Shown here: one piece after another, positions 21,227 to 32,638 of the stretch
Numbering within the stretch: position 1 is the first letter of the stretch
Layout: every line of letters begins with the position of its first letter
Assembly: GCA_002964805.2 (NCBI GenBank)
Contig: PUDQ02000009.1
Location: 248,001 to 312,000, forward strand
Direction of reading: 5' to 3'
Length of the DNA stretch: 64,000 nucleotides
Origin: Trametes villosa
Lineage: Eukaryota; Basidiomycota; Agaricomycetes; Polyporales; Polyporaceae
Translations under genes and position numbers: made by a program
Notes under the pieces: generated by a model
Seen by the model: the letters and a program-made list of their open reading frames with translations, nothing else
The model's database searches: none
What the model was told of the DNA's origin: nothing

Positions 21227-21819
21227 ATGGAGGTATGCGTGCATTCCGTCTATTGTTGTCTGCGTCCCGACATTTTCTCATAATCTGCAGGCAGGGCAGG
21301 CCTGTAGGACGGGCACACTCAGCTGCTGTACGCTACGTATATCCCACCGTATGCTATGGCGGTACTCGCAATCAGCCCCCGCGATACATCGGGCCGCATC
21401 TACTCGTCCGCGTTGTCGCTGTTCTGTCTAGAACCCTTTGAAACTGAAAGCCGACCAATCCCTGACCTCGGCCCCGCCGCATTCATTGTACCAAGGTGCG
21501 CTTCGACCTCAGGACTAGGACAATCAGTGCTGCGCATGCTCAAAGCGAGGGCTAGACGGCCCCGGGTTCCACTGAGCTTGGTGTGCAAAGCGGCTCGAGC
21601 ATATATACTCGGTAGGAGCTACATCTCCCGTTCGTCCTTGTCCTGGCGCATCCTCGCTCAAGTCTTGGGCGCCACTCCGTGGAAGCCTCCCGTCTTCTCA
21701 GAAACTCGCATATCCTGTCGTCTGCTGTTCATGCCCATCGACACGCTCAACCCTGAGCACCTTCGCCGCTCCAAGAGCTCAACCACGCGCTTTTTGTGGA
21801 CGGCATCTACGTTGTGCAA
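21227..21819 (+). promoter_or_regulatory. Promoter region of a class A F-box gene, duplicated at 48559-49166
   Basis: The region aligns with the reverse complement of 48559-49166 through several blocks: CCAATCCCTGACCTCGGCC (21453-21471), a TATA-type CATATATACTCGG (about 21599-21611) and GACACGCTCAACCCTGAGCA (21740-21759). The shared blocks stretch from the end of the preceding F-box gene or relic to the first exon of the class A gene, so both are copies of one ancestral segment. Confidence 0.6.
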
Positions 21820-23737
21820 ATGAAACGCATGGCTCCTCCTTGGGGATCTCCACTCCAGCAGACTCGAAGGTAAGCATCACTTGATATGCCTCGCGGTCGT
21901 CGCTCTGAAATCCCTGAACAGGGTTGTAGACACCACCCCTCGCTTGGACCCACTACGAGGTGCCCGCCTTCAGCCGCCTTACTACGGGGTCCCACCTCTT
22001 GGCCACATTTCCGTGGTCCATGCGCTCAATGAGGATACCCGCGCCCAGCTCGCCTCCCAGGTCCGCGAACGGGAGGAGGAGCTGCAGAGCATGTGCGCTT
22101 TCCTGAACGCTGGCGCGCCCATCAATCGGCTTCCCGTAGAGCTTCTCGTCGAGATATTCAAGCGGCTACAAAGAGACCCTGGCGTCAGGCTGAAGTGGCT
22201 CGACGTCCTCTGTGTCTGCAGACACTGGTTCGCCGTCGGGTCGACAGCAGCCAAATTGTGGCAGAACCTCGCCGTGGAGTCCAGTACCAATCTCCTTCGC
22301 ACGGGCCTGTCTCGCTCTCGCGCAGCGAGGCTGAGCGTCGTTATCGCATCCCGCCCTATCCTTCCCCTCGCCGAAGCCACTGGCCTCATTCTACCCCATC
22401 TACGCCGCCTATGCAAGCTCGATCTCGACAGGCTACCCGCGAAGTGCTATCCCGCTTTCGTTTCCCTCATGAAGAACGATATGCCCGCGCTACGCTTTCT
22501 TCGAGCGTTCACTGAAAGGTCCGATGCAGACCTGGTTCCAGAAGTAGCCCTCACGCTATCTCCCGCGATGTTCCCCCACCTACAAGAGCTGCGCACCTCC
22601 GGACTCCGAGTCTTCGCCAATGACGGGATCGCGTCGCAGTTACACACGCTTCACGTCTCCAATGGCTACCTAGGGAAGGACGCTCGGCTCGATACGGCAA
22701 CCCTCGTGGATGTCGTGCGTGAGATGCAGAACACGAAAATGCTCTCCCTGGAGGACGTGCGGGTACGCGACCTCAACGACGCTCCCCTACCAGCCCCGCC
22801 GCCGCCGTCGGATAGAGTCGCATTGGACCGACTCGAGTACGCCAGGATCTGCACGGAGGGTTTCGCTCTGAAGGCCATCCTGTCAGCAATCGTCATCCCT
22901 CCGACGGCGAACGTGTTCTTCCACTCTTCTAGCATCGCCGACCTGCCATATGGGGACACGTATGGCCAAATTATTCCGGCCGATAGAAGCTGCCTACCGA
23001 TCCTCTCCCAAGTCACCTCCCTGCTTGCCGACACCACCCTCGAGACACACTCCCTAGGAGGTCTCGCTTTCATCCCCGGAAAACCTGAACCGTACTTCCG
23101 TCCCAGAGTCGATCTGTACGTCGAGAACCAGAGCGCGAGATTCGGCCAACTCCAGGGGCCTGGCGCCGTGGGCGTGGGCGACGTCATCGGGGTATTCTAT
23201 GATGCGCCGCTCCAGATTCTTGACGTTCACACTCTGGCCGAAGTGGCTGTCGCAACCGACTGGCGGGATCTCTTTTCGCACTACCCGAAGCTGCGCTCAT
23301 TCACACTTGTCGCGACACCCCCGGAGCTTGGCGAGGAATTACCCAGTGCCGACTCCTTCTTCTCTGCGTTGGACCCCGGATGCGTCCCCGCGACAACGGA
23401 GCCATCTCTCCCCACCGCGCAGGAGTATGTGCCCACGGGATCGAATGTTGTCCTCTGCCCAGACCTGGAGTGCATTATCGTTCAAGGGCTAGCGGCGGTG
23501 TCGGATCCTGATGCGCTTTTGACCACAGTCACGACATGCCTAGAGAACCGGAGGCGCGTGCTCGATGGACAAAGTGGGCGGATGAGGAAGATTCAGCTCC
23601 AATTTGTGGTTCCCCACGACGAGGATTTTGAGGGTTCCATAGCGGTGCAGACTACGATCGAGCAGGGGCTGTCGCCGCTGGTAGACGACGTCTCCGTATG
23701 GCATGTGAGTTACGACCCGGCGTGGGACGAGGTGTAG
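21820..23737 (+). CDS. F-box protein, class A (621 aa, two exons)
   Basis: Exons 21820-21869 and 21922-23737; intron 21870-21921 (GTAAGC..AACAG, 52 nt, phase 2). Splicing gives MKRMAPPWGSPLQQTRRVVDTTP. PPYYG at about 35-39, a coiled segment at 55-78 (RAQLASQVREREEELQSM), F-box at 84-130 (INRLPVELLVEIFKRLQ, then VCRHWFAVGSTAAKLWQ). The C-terminal 490 residues carry the class A blocks LKAILSAIVIPPTA, DRSCLPILSQVTSL, DVIGVFYDAPL, ATDWRDLFSHYPKLRSFTL and FSALDPGC. It pairs with 46604-48558 in the mirrored block: coding sequence, first intron and promoter all align. Probable SCF substrate receptor. Confidence 0.9.
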
Positions 23738-24409
23738 CGGAACGGTGCCGGTGAATGTACTTAGAGCATTATGATTCTCCCTATGTTTCAAATCAACTCA
23801 ATAGTATATCAAAAGGTATCGTATTTAGTAGTACTTACGCAGCCGACGAGACGTGTGCTCCGATGAGATCATGAGTGCTAAGTAAGTGAGCGCCAGCGCT
23901 TCTGACAGATCATCTTCTCGTTCAAACGTTCACTCACCATCCTCCCAAAATCTTTCCGCGGAAGTTCGCTCGCGCAAACGTGATCCTACGAGAGGGGACG
24001 GTCCTAGATGACGCCAGTCTTCTACGATAGGTATGTCGGTCACGCCCAGGTGCCGTGTAGTGCAGCTTGAGTTCTCTGTCTCAGAATGATTTCAAGCGCA
24101 CGGCACTTTCCATTCCGGATTCCCCTCCGCCAGCCCCGTGATATGAGTTGCTTACGGCTTGCGTGCTGAATACTTCGCCCATCTACAAATCGGAGACGCC
24201 TTGTATGCAACACACAGCGTCGCTCCTACATCCATCAATACTTCGAAGAGCGAGCGCGTTGTTCTTCGAGTGGCGCGTCGCCAGCAGCAAGCTGCGGACA
24301 ATGTTAGCGCTAGCGCGTCCGCACCTCGCGCCGCCTGGTACTCTCCGATTGCACACAGTCGTTGTACGTGCGTTGTATACCTGTTTAGGCTCTCGTTGTT
24401 GCGATGCAA
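23738..24409. other. Intergenic with an F-box relic
   Basis: Holds the 3' flank of the class A gene, the relic at 23960-24110, and from about 24230 a segment that aligns with the upstream regions of the class B genes at 15400 and 38721. Confidence 0.5.
23960..24110 (+). pseudogene. F-box relic, last codons and 3' flank of a class B gene
   Basis: Positions 23979-24034 translate as SLAQT*SYERGRS*MTPVFY, matching PLVQTLSYERGRSWKIPVF at the end of the gene at 44349-46133, with two stops inside. The match continues past the stop into the 3' flank (AGGTATGTSGGTCACGCCCAG, then TCTCTGTCTCAGAAT). The rest of the gene is gone. Its place, just after a class A gene, mirrors the position of the intact copy. 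Confidence 0.75.
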
Positions 24410-24671
24410 TACTTAAACTCTTCGCAGGCATCGTCAACTGTGTATCGCCAGGAATCCACTTCGAGGTGAGCGCTTGAGGCCCTGTCTTCACATCTCGTTG
24501 CACCGCGCTGACTTGTTCTCGCCTTGCAGGAAGCTTGCGCTGCCACAGACTAGTTGCAGAGTCGCTACCCCTTCCAGCCGTACCCGACCGTTTAAGTATC
24601 CAGTACGTAGCCCATGTATTGATCCTATGCCCGTCAAGCCGCTTCTCACTTGCATCACAACAGTCCCGCAG
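24410..24671 (+). promoter_or_regulatory. Conserved class B promoter and two-intron leader
   Basis: A TATA-like ACTTAAACTC lies near 24410. Predicted leader introns are 24466-24529 (GTGAGC..TGCAG, 64 nt) and 24603-24671 (GTACGT..CGCAG, 69 nt). The exon between them contains CCGTACCCGACCG, shared with the other two leaders. The second intron appears to split the start codon (see the CDS entry). Confidence 0.6.
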
Positions 24672-26434
24672 TGTCCGAGAACATGTCGCACGATGTCCTC
24701 CGCGCAGGCTCTCTACAGCCACCGCTCTACGGCCTCTCTCCTATGGGTGCTATGCCGATGGTCGCCAACTCGTCGACATTGAGCGAGACGTGCGCCATCC
24801 TCGAAGAGCGACAGAGGAGACTCGAGCTGGAACTTCTCGAGACCAACGCTCTCATCAACGCCTGCGCGCCGATCAACAGGCTCCCCGTCGAGATGCTTGC
24901 CAAGATCATGACGTACGTCCAGGAAGACCCTCGTAGGATGGAAGAATACCACTGGTCTCCGGGCTTGTGCCAGAATATCTGCCGTCACTGGTTCGTCGTC
25001 GCTGCCTCCACTCCCAGACTGTGGCAAAGGCTGGTCGTCGACGGGAGCTTGAACTACTTCCGTACCGCGCTGGCTCGCTCCAAGGCAACACAGATATCCG
25101 TCATCATCAGGATCACCCGAGAACCACTCGTCGAAGAAGCATTCAAGCTCCTCACCTGGACGCCGGGCGTTCCGCAGCGTGTTCGCCGTATGATCGTGTC
25201 GAAGGGCTACTGCGAAAAAGTGTCCGAGTCGCTCGCTCGCCTACTACAACATCCCATGCCTGCACTCGAAGCTCTGACCTACTACGTCCAGCACACGCTC
25301 CCCGATCGCTACAGTGACGCCTCAGACTTCGAGGTGATAGACCTTACCGAGCGCCACCCCAAGCTCAAGTACATCTCCGTCACTGGCACCTACGTCACTC
25401 CCTCCCCCCTACTCGGGCAATTGACCACTCTGGAGCTGTGCGGGTATGGAATGCCACACCAAATCACGCTAGCAACACTCATCAAGACCCTCCACGCTTG
25501 CGTCAACCTCGAGAACTTCCAGCTTTCGACCGTGAAGCACCTGGCTGTCGGGAGCGGCCCCCCTCTCCATCCGGGCGTACAGCGCCACGTGCTCCCCAGA
25601 CTGCGGCGGTTCACGCTGCACGGAGTGGACGTGGCCATAGCAAAGGGCATCCTATCCACACTCAGCCTTCCGTCCGCTGAACACGTCACCCTCCTCTGCG
25701 ACTTCGATCCCGAGACCTCTGCGGCGGAGGTAGCCCAAGGCCTTTGCGCGATCGTTCCCGACGATCGAAGTGGCCTTCCCCTCCTCACCGCGCTCGCCAC
25801 AGTCTGCATCGCTTACGAGGCCGGGTCTACTTACAGCCTTCATGCGCGCTGTGCCGATCCCGACGGCTCGCCGGGGAGTACCAGCGGACGCTATCGCGAG
25901 ACATGCCTCCGCATCGAGTTCAAGCTTCCGAACCATTCTCTCCCCACGTTTGTCAACGGCCTTGACATCTTAGGCGCCGCACCTCTCGAGGAGCTGATCG
26001 TCGGTCTGCCCCCCGGTGAAACGGCCGCGATTGAGTGGCGCACGCTGTTCACGCGCTTCCCCCGGCTGCGCCGCCTCAGGTTCCACGCGTACAACTCTGA
26101 AGAGGGGGACGGCGGGCTGACCTTTGTGCAGAGCCTTGACCCGAGGCTCGCGCCAGAAGGAACCCGTGAAGAAGACCGCCTTCTACTGCCCGAGTTGCAG
26201 TGGTTGGAGGTCGTGGGCTTCAGGGCGGGTAACGCGGTCTTCTCAGCCTACTTGAAGGAGATGCTTGAGGCTAGGAGGACCGCCCTCGGACTGTCGGAGG
26301 TTCTCGCAGAGCTCGTTCTCGCACCTGTGCACCAGCCGGATGAGAATCCCGAGGAGCACAGAGTGGGGTATTTGGAGACATTTCGGCTATACGCGGGGCG
26401 CGTAGTGTACAAACCGCGCGTGAGAAGAGGATGA
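24602..26434 (+). CDS. F-box protein, class B (587 aa), start codon probably split by an intron
   Basis: The two closest paralogues begin with ATG TCC GAG AAC. Here the genomic sequence has GTG TCC GAG AAC at 24671-24682. If the leader intron is taken as 24603-24671, base A at 24602 joins TG at 24672 and recreates ATG TCC GAG AAC ATG. The fallback is the in-frame ATG at 24683 (583 aa). Domains: PPLYGLSPMGAMP at about 20-32, F-box at about 68-122 (INRLPVEMLAKIMTYVQ, then ICRHWFVVAASTPRLWQ). C-terminal blocks: GLDILGAAPLEELIV, IEWRTLFTRFPRLRRL and LDPRLAPEGTREEDRLLLPEL. Probable SCF adaptor; nearest relative at 36949-38721. Confidence 0.88.
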
Positions 26435-27077
26435 ACATGATGTCCTTCCCCCAGCACTTCCCGTGGCATAATTGTCGTCTAGTCAATGTTGTTCCTTCAC
26501 GCCCTGCTCGCTCTCGCTTCAAGCTCCTCGGTCAAAATCACCAGGCTCTGCTCACACTGTAACACGCTACCCGCGGGCTCACGTTTGCCTCGACCCAGGA
26601 CCGCTTCTTGATGCGTGCCATCGGCCCTCTCCGCGCCCCCGGGACTGTGATTCCGCCGTTCGCATGGTCCCAGCCTCGTCTAGATCTATTTTTCACAGAC
26701 CAAGTCCCCTAGCCAACCCCTGGCCTTGACCGCGCCGTGTCCGCCGTAACCCACTCAGGTCATCCCGCTAGTGTGCGCTTTGACCCTGTCGATATCCGGT
26801 GCTACGCAAGCACAAAGTGTATGCTTAGACAGGCTTAGACCTAGGGGCCTAGCATAGCGCTTGAGCCTAGTTAGCTTGGCGCGCGGGGCGGCCGACAGGT
26901 ATATGTTCGGCGAGATCCATGGTGCATCCTCGTCGGACGGTCGTGAGCACCTCCTTCTCAACTCTAAGCGCTCTCAGAAACCTGCTTACTCTGCGATTTG
27001 CTGCCAGCATCTATCAGGATTCTTAACACTACGCACCTCCGCCATACTAAGCGCTACTTGAACCCAGATAGCAGAAA
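26435..27077 (+). promoter_or_regulatory. Intergenic region with a class A promoter
   Basis: The right part aligns with other class A upstream regions: GAGCCTAGTTAGCTTGGC followed by GGTATATGTTCGGCG (about 26870-26912) matches the GAGCCTG..GCTTGGC and TATAAATTCGGC segment upstream of the gene at 48558. The left part shows nothing recognisable. Confidence 0.5.
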
Positions 27078-29016
27078 ATGAGGTATCTCTATGATGGGCA
27101 AGACACAGGTCAAGAGAGCAGGTATGCATCGTTTTGGTATGCTCTATGGCCGTATATCTAATTCACGAATCAGTGTCGAGACGACCCCCTACGCGGACCC
27201 TCTACGAGGTGAACATCTTCAGCCCCCCTACTACGGGATCCCGCCGCTTGGTCACTTCACTATGGACGCCGCATTCGACAAGGATAGCCGATACGAGCTT
27301 ACCTCCCAGATCCGCGACCGAGAGCAAGAGCTACGGGGCATGTACGCGCTCTTGAACGCTGGCGCGACCGTGAATCGGCTTCCCACCGAGCTTCTCGTCG
27401 AGATCTTCAAGTGCGTACGGAGCGAGAGCCACCGTGACAGGTCTCCGATGGAATGGCTCGACGTCCTTCGTGTCTGCAGACACTGGTTCGTCGTCGGCTC
27501 GACGGCAGCTACACTGTGGCAGGACCTCGAGGTGGAGACGAGAACTAGCCTCCTCCGCACTGGCCTCTCTCGTTCTCGGGAGGGAGCGCTGACTGTTCGG
27601 ACATCGCGTTTCCGCACTGTTCCTCTCGCCGAGATGACAGGCCTCCTCGTACCCCATCTCCACCGGCTATCCAAGCTCAACATCGACAGAATCCCCACGC
27701 AGTTCCTTCCCGCGTTCGTCGCCTTCATGGACAACGATATGCCCGCTTTACACTGCCTTGAAGCGTCTGTAGACAGACCCCATGAAGATATCCTGCCAGA
27801 AGCAGTCATCAAGCTATCCCCCACGTCATTCCCTCGTCTGCAAGAGCTCGACATCCGCGGCTTCCAAGTCTTCGCCAATGGCGGAATCGCATCGCAGCTG
27901 CACGACCTCCACCTCGCGTACTGCTATCTAGGGAAGGATACCCAGCTCGGGGCTGTGGCACTCGTAGACGTCATATGCGAAATGCGGAACATTAGAAAAC
28001 TGTCTCTGGGGAATATGCGGGTACGCGAGTGGGATGGGGCCCCACGGGGCCGGACGCCGGATAGAGTCGTCTTGGACCAGCTCCAGCACGCCATGATCCA
28101 CGCGAGCGGGCTGGTCGTGAAGGAGATCCTCTCCGCATTCGTCTTCCCCCCCACGGCATCCGTCTTCTTCGACTGTTCTCAGGCTGGCATGGCCAACATA
28201 CCACACGGGCAAACGCCACTGAACCGAATCATCCCCGCCGACAGGACCTGCCTGCCGATCCTCTCCCAGGTCATATCCTTGCGCGCCACTGCGAGTGAGA
28301 AGCAGCACGCCCTGGAGGGGTTCACCGCCATTTGGGATCCCGAGATACCGGCGACGTATTACCGTCCCAGACTCGACGTGCACGTCGCCATCCCGGGAGA
28401 GGAACTCGGCCAACTTCCCATCAACGTAGTCGACCTCGTCAACACGTTCTCCGACGCTCCCCTCCTGAATCTGGACGTCCACGTCCTGTCCGAAGTCGCC
28501 AAAGCGACTAATTGGCCGGGGCTCTTCGCGACCTTTCCGAAGCTGCAGTCTTTCAGCCTGAACCTCATTTTCCCGACACGGACCGTCCCTGAGGACCTAC
28601 CCAACGCTGATATCGTCTTCTCTGCGTTGGACCCTGGATGCGCAGCCACAGCAGCGACGGCGTTCCCTGCTCTCAGCAACCAGGAGTTTGTTCCCTCGGG
28701 GTCGAACGCTGTCCTCTGCCCAGACCTGAAGCGTATCTCTGTGAGGGGGATAGCGGCGGCGGATCCAGGTGCGCTTTTGACCACGATGACAGCATGCCTG
28801 GAGAATCGGAGGCGCGTGCTCGGGGGACAAGGAGGGGGGATAGAGACGATCTCGTTGGAGTTGGAAGGCTTCGATGACGGCGACGACGGCCCGGACCCTG
28901 AGGCTTTCTTAGAGGTGAAGGCTGCAATCGAGGATGGACTGTCGTCGCTTGTAGACGACGTCGCCGTATTTCGGGCTCCAAGCTACCGGCGCCCTCTCGC
29001 TGACCACGCGTGGTAG
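27078..29016 (+). CDS. F-box protein, class A (628 aa, two exons)
   Basis: Exons 27078-27121 and 27174-29016; intron 27122-27173 (GTATGC..AATCAG, 52 nt, with a CTAAT branch-like site, phase 2). The first exon gives MRYLYDGQDTGQES and then SVETTPYADPL. A longer reading through the intron is open, but it breaks the pattern seen in all other class A genes. PPYYG at about 33-37, coiled segment 55-72, F-box 82-131 (VNRLPTELLVEIFKCVR, then VCRHWFVVGSTAATLWQ). C-terminal blocks VKEILSAFVFPPTA, DRTCLPILSQVISL, DLVNTFSDAPL and FSALDPGC. Probable SCF substrate receptor. Confidence 0.89.
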
Positions 29017-29295
29017 TAGCGGAGTCTCAGTATGGAAGATGGACCATGTACTATAGAATGTACGGTTACCCATCGTCCCTTCAGCCGACTCAATGTATGC
29101 AGGCTGCCAATCGTATCTGGCAGCGGTGGTAGTTGCGCAGCGGGAAAGACGTCTTGAAACACTGGAAAGTCATCTACATGTCTGGTTCAGTAACTGTTAC
29201 AGTATCGTACATCATCGCATCGTACATGTTTTCCAGGGGCTCATCGAACATGAAGTACATGAGCAGTCATACCAAGCACACTCCGGGCGAAAGTG

Positions 29296-30681
29296 TCACC
29301 GCGAGTCGTCGACCAAGGTGGCCGCTGTATCTGCTCGCCGCCTGCTCGGTCTGGATGAAACCTGGGCCAACGGTGCGAATGGGACTTCTTCCACGAAGGA
29401 CACGGTGGGAACGCCCTTGGAATCCTTGCTGGACGAGTCCGCGCTCCGTTCGATGGCCCGCTCCTTCTCCGCCGCCTGCGCTACAGCTCCTCGCGCCGCC
29501 TTCTCCAACTGCCGCGCAGCCTTCTCCGCCCCTTCCCGTGCTATCTTCTCGGCCCTCTTCCGATCCCAGTACGCCTTCTCGTCCGCACGCAAATCGCCGG
29601 GGAAGAACAGCGGAAGCATCGCGAGGCCGACCCCGGTCTCCTTCTCCTCCGCCTTCATCAGCGTCCGCATAACCTTGCTCTCGTCCCGCACCACATCCTC
29701 CTTCGTGACGGGCTCGAAGTGGAAGCCGAGCGCATCGGCGCTGCGCTTCGCGCCCGCGGCGACGACGTTCTGCACCATCCCGAGGCCGCCCACCGCGAGT
29801 AGGTACCACGCGTCGCCCTGGAGACCCTCGACTGTGAGGAGCAGCACAACCCACAGCACGCAGAGTATCGCGGACATGACCGCCGTGAACGTACGACGCT
29901 TGTCCCGCCCGCCCGCCAAGTCTTCGAGGCGGATGCCCGCGCGGTCGCTGATCACGACCATCGCGAACGTGCTTCCGTTTCCGCGCGTGAGGCATACAAC
30001 TTCGCGCCCCGATTGCGGGTCGACCGTGCGCGCGGCATATTTCTCCTCGCGCCACTGCGGCAGGCCGCTCGCGGTAAGGGCGAGCACGGTCCCGCCCGCC
30101 GTGACGATGAGCGGGATCCAGTTTCCGCTGAGCGCGCCCGGGATGACCGCGATGACGAGCTGCGCGAGGATGACGAGCACGCCGCTCCAGTACACCCAGT
30201 CGCGCGCGGGGACGCCGGCCTGCGCGGCGCAATCGCGACGCGTGCGGAAGAACGCGACGGCGAGCGAGCCACCCTTGAATGTGCGCTTCTCGTGGTCGCG
30301 CAGGAGCCGGCCGAGGACCCAGCTCGCGTTCTCGCGCACGTACCCCGTGCGCGCGTTCACGACGTACGCAGCCATGTCGGGCGGGGGAAGGAGGCGGCCG
30401 TCGCCGACGGCGGCGGTGAGCGCGGAGACGGAGTAGGCGAGCCAGCCGAAGGAGAAGGCTACGGGCGCGAAGGGCCCCGGGCCGCTGCCGGCGAGCTGCG
30501 CGACCGCGCGCTGGACGATGTCGCCGCCGATGATCATGAGGATGGAGAGGATGTCGTCCGGGCTCTTCCAGGATGCGCCCTGGGCGGAGAAGTAGGGCTC
30601 GACGTCGGTGGGGCCGCCGCCGCCGCCTGCAGCTGCGCGGGACTGCAGCCCGAGGAGGCCTCGTAGTCGTGGTGGTGGCAT
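29296..30681 (-). CDS. Polytopic membrane protein, copy 3 (461 aa)
   Basis: Single exon from ATG 30681. Hydrophobic segments: about 70-95, 168-190, 194-213, 265-290 and 292-312. Between the first and second groups lie PPDMAAYVVNARTGYVREN and RTRRDC; between the second and third, VCLTRGNGSTFAMVVISD and GIRLEDLAGGRDKR. After the last helix come FFPGDLRADEKAYWDRKR and an alanine/lysine/glutamate-rich coiled tail (about 385-430) ending in SSRPSRRRAD. It is nearly identical to copy 2 over most of its length, so one is a recent duplicate. The long plus-strand frames here are antisense shadows. The family is not one I can name; a membrane role with a cytosolic coiled tail is as far as the sequence goes. 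Confidence 0.85.
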   Translation of the reverse strand: MPPPRLRGLLGLQSRAAAGGGGGPTDVEPYFSAQGASWKSPDDILSILMIIGGDIVQRAVAQLAGSGPGPFAPVAFSFGWLAYSVSALTAAVGDGRLLPPPDMAAYVVNARTGYVRENASWVLGRLLRDHEKRTFKGGSLAVAFFRTRRDCAAQAGVPARDWVYWSGVLVILAQLVIAVIPGALSGNWIPLIVTAGGTVLALTASGLPQWREEKYAARTVDPQSGREVVCLTRGNGSTFAMVVISDRAGIRLEDLAGGRDKRRTFTAVMSAILCVLWVVLLLTVEGLQGDAWYLLAVGGLGMVQNVVAAGAKRSADALGFHFEPVTKEDVVRDESKVMRTLMKAEEKETGVGLAMLPLFFPGDLRADEKAYWDRKRAEKIAREGAEKAARQLEKAARGAVAQAAEKERAIERSADSSSKDSKGVPTVSFVEEVPFAPLAQVSSRPSRRRADTAATLVDDSR

Positions 30682-31120
30682 GATGGGCGCATGGGGTGTG
30701 GGCAGCCGTGAGACGCGCGATCAAAGCGCGGGGTTATATGGGTCGTCCGGGAGACGCCCATATAATGGGGCATACCTGTGCATGTTCACCGCCTGCGCAA
30801 AGGAAGCAGCCTTCAGAAGACATCGCATATCGAATGGACGATCCCGGTGTCGAATTGTGGCATCGCCACGCACTCGTGCCCACGGAGGGTGGGCGATGAC
30901 AGTGATAGGCTGCGGTGGATCGCGCCTGCCAATACAAAGTAACGGTATCGTTAGCATAACAAAGTCGTGTCCAGACGTACGTCACAGGTATACAAAACTA
31001 GAGAGCAAAAGTTCAAAGGTGTTCAAGAGAGTCCGTAGTGTCCGTGAAAAGGCGTGAGAAATAGTCCAATGTCGCGATGTCCCGGCATCGTGGAAGGTCG
31101 ACGAATCGCAGATAGCGCGA
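30682..31120. other. Intergenic, with promoter of membrane-protein copy 3
   Basis: A TATA-type element, CCATATAA on the minus strand (about 30733-30740), stands some 55 bp before the ATG at 30681. The rest, toward the 3' end of the cysteine-rich membrane-protein gene, shows nothing. Confidence 0.45.
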
Positions 31121-31833
31121 TCAGGCGTTTTCCAAGCCTTCTGCGCACAGGCCACAGCCGATGCACTCGAGGCACGCTGATAGCAAAGAGATCTGTTAGT
31201 CCGCGCACACAGGGCAACACAGAAGAAACATACCGAGACCACCGCAGCAGGCGCACAGGTAGCACGGGCAGCAGAGCGGGTTTTCAAACGCGCCTACGCA
31301 CGGGTAACGAGTGAGTTTGTGCACACTACGACGAGAAGCAGGAGCGTACCTCGGCAGCACCATGCACTCAGGCAGATCGCGGCCAGCACCACGAGGAAGA
31401 GGCCGACAAATACGATGATCAGGTAGTCTGTCCAGTACTCATGAGCGACCCTCTAGACGTGAGAGCACCTAGATGACCTACACTTCCGATGGACGAACGT
31501 GTTCTGTCCGCTGCCGGTGTCGGCCGCCTGCCTCTTCACGAAGCCGGTCATCGCGGTCCACGCGCTCCCGTCCTCAGTGAGGCCAAGCGAGCTCAGCCAC
31601 GACGCCTCGTTGAAAGCGACATCCCAAAGGCAGGAGATGAGGAGGAACAGGGCGAAGGAGAAGAAGGTGAGCAGGAGGGCGGTGAAGATGCGCCGGGATA
31701 CCGCCCGTTCACAGCGGCACCGGCGAGCGACGGCGGGTGCGCCGTTGTGCTGGTGGGAGCACCCCTTCTCGTTGCTCTCACAGTGAGTGAGGCTGGGAGC
31801 GACGACTGCGTAGGGCTGCGACGTGATAGTCAT
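31121..31833 (-). CDS. Small two-helix membrane protein with cysteine-rich tail (about 188 aa, 4 exons)
   Basis: Minus-strand exons: 31484-31833, 31350-31450, 31234-31293, 31121-31176. The start is ATG 31833. Residues about 48-70 form a membrane helix (FTALLLTFFSFALFLLISCLW). A luminal or extracellular segment follows, then a second helix in exon 2 (YLIIVFVGLFLVVLAAICL). The tail is rich in Cys: WCCRG, LCCPCYLCACCGG, CLECIGCGLC, typical of palmitoylated or metal-binding membrane tails. The last two introns (56 and 57 nt, the latter with CTAAC) are convincing. The first is not: the shortest choice that keeps frame is 33 nt (31451-31483); another donor at GTTCGT gives 49 nt. I do not recognise the family. 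Confidence 0.65.
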
Positions 31834-32638
31834 GACTAGAAACGACGTTACGAAGTTAGCATTCAAATTCCGTGAACCCAGAGACAAGGAGCAAAGGCGG
31901 ACGCGTTAGGAAGTGACCGGCTCTAGCCTCTCTCGTATCTATGCTAGACCAGTTAAGAGGCTCCCTCTAACACGTGTGACACATACAGAGACAGCGCAGC
32001 GAGGGTAGCGTGCGTTCAACATGAGGTTGAGAACCATGACGATCGCTCTAACCTTTGCGTCCAGAGATTCGAGAACCTGAAATTTGAACCCTGCGCTAGG
32101 TGCGCAGCTCAAAGACGCCGTATACCCATACGAGAGAGTACGAAGCTTACGGCGTAGTATACAAAAAGCGTTGTGTCGACTGCGCACAAACGCTACCGCT
32201 CAAAGCGCTCAAGCGCGCCACTGAGACTATGACGTCGTCCAACCGCAGAATACAAAATCAATAAGATGCTCACCAAATATTTGGAGCACTAGAGAATGAC
32301 CTGGGATATGTGTACAGCTGGACAGCGAGCTCCTGCTGGCAGATCGGGGCGGAGGAAGGGCGGGGGAAGGTGGTGGAGAGAAAGCAAGGCGCAAACCGTG
32401 AGGCTGCGCTGCGCGGAGGGGTCACAATATAATTCGAAGGGCTTGGCCGCAGCGCCGCCGCCGTGCGGCGGTGCGCCTGCTGTGCGTGCCGCGTGCCAGC
32501 GGCAGCCCGGGCCCGTCTCTCCGGGATGGCCGTGGCAGGCGCCCGTTCCGGCCGGGGACCGGAGCTCCAGCGAGCCAATCACGGCCGGAGAGTGTCCGCT
32601 GGGCCGAACGCAAACCTCAACGACGCAAAGCCCGAGAA
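31834..32638. other. Upstream region between two divergent genes
   Basis: Lies between the small membrane-protein gene (minus) and the bromodomain gene (plus) and should hold both promoters. The stretch 32440-32640 is very GC-rich and open in several frames, but no frame resembles a protein family. Confidence 0.45.
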
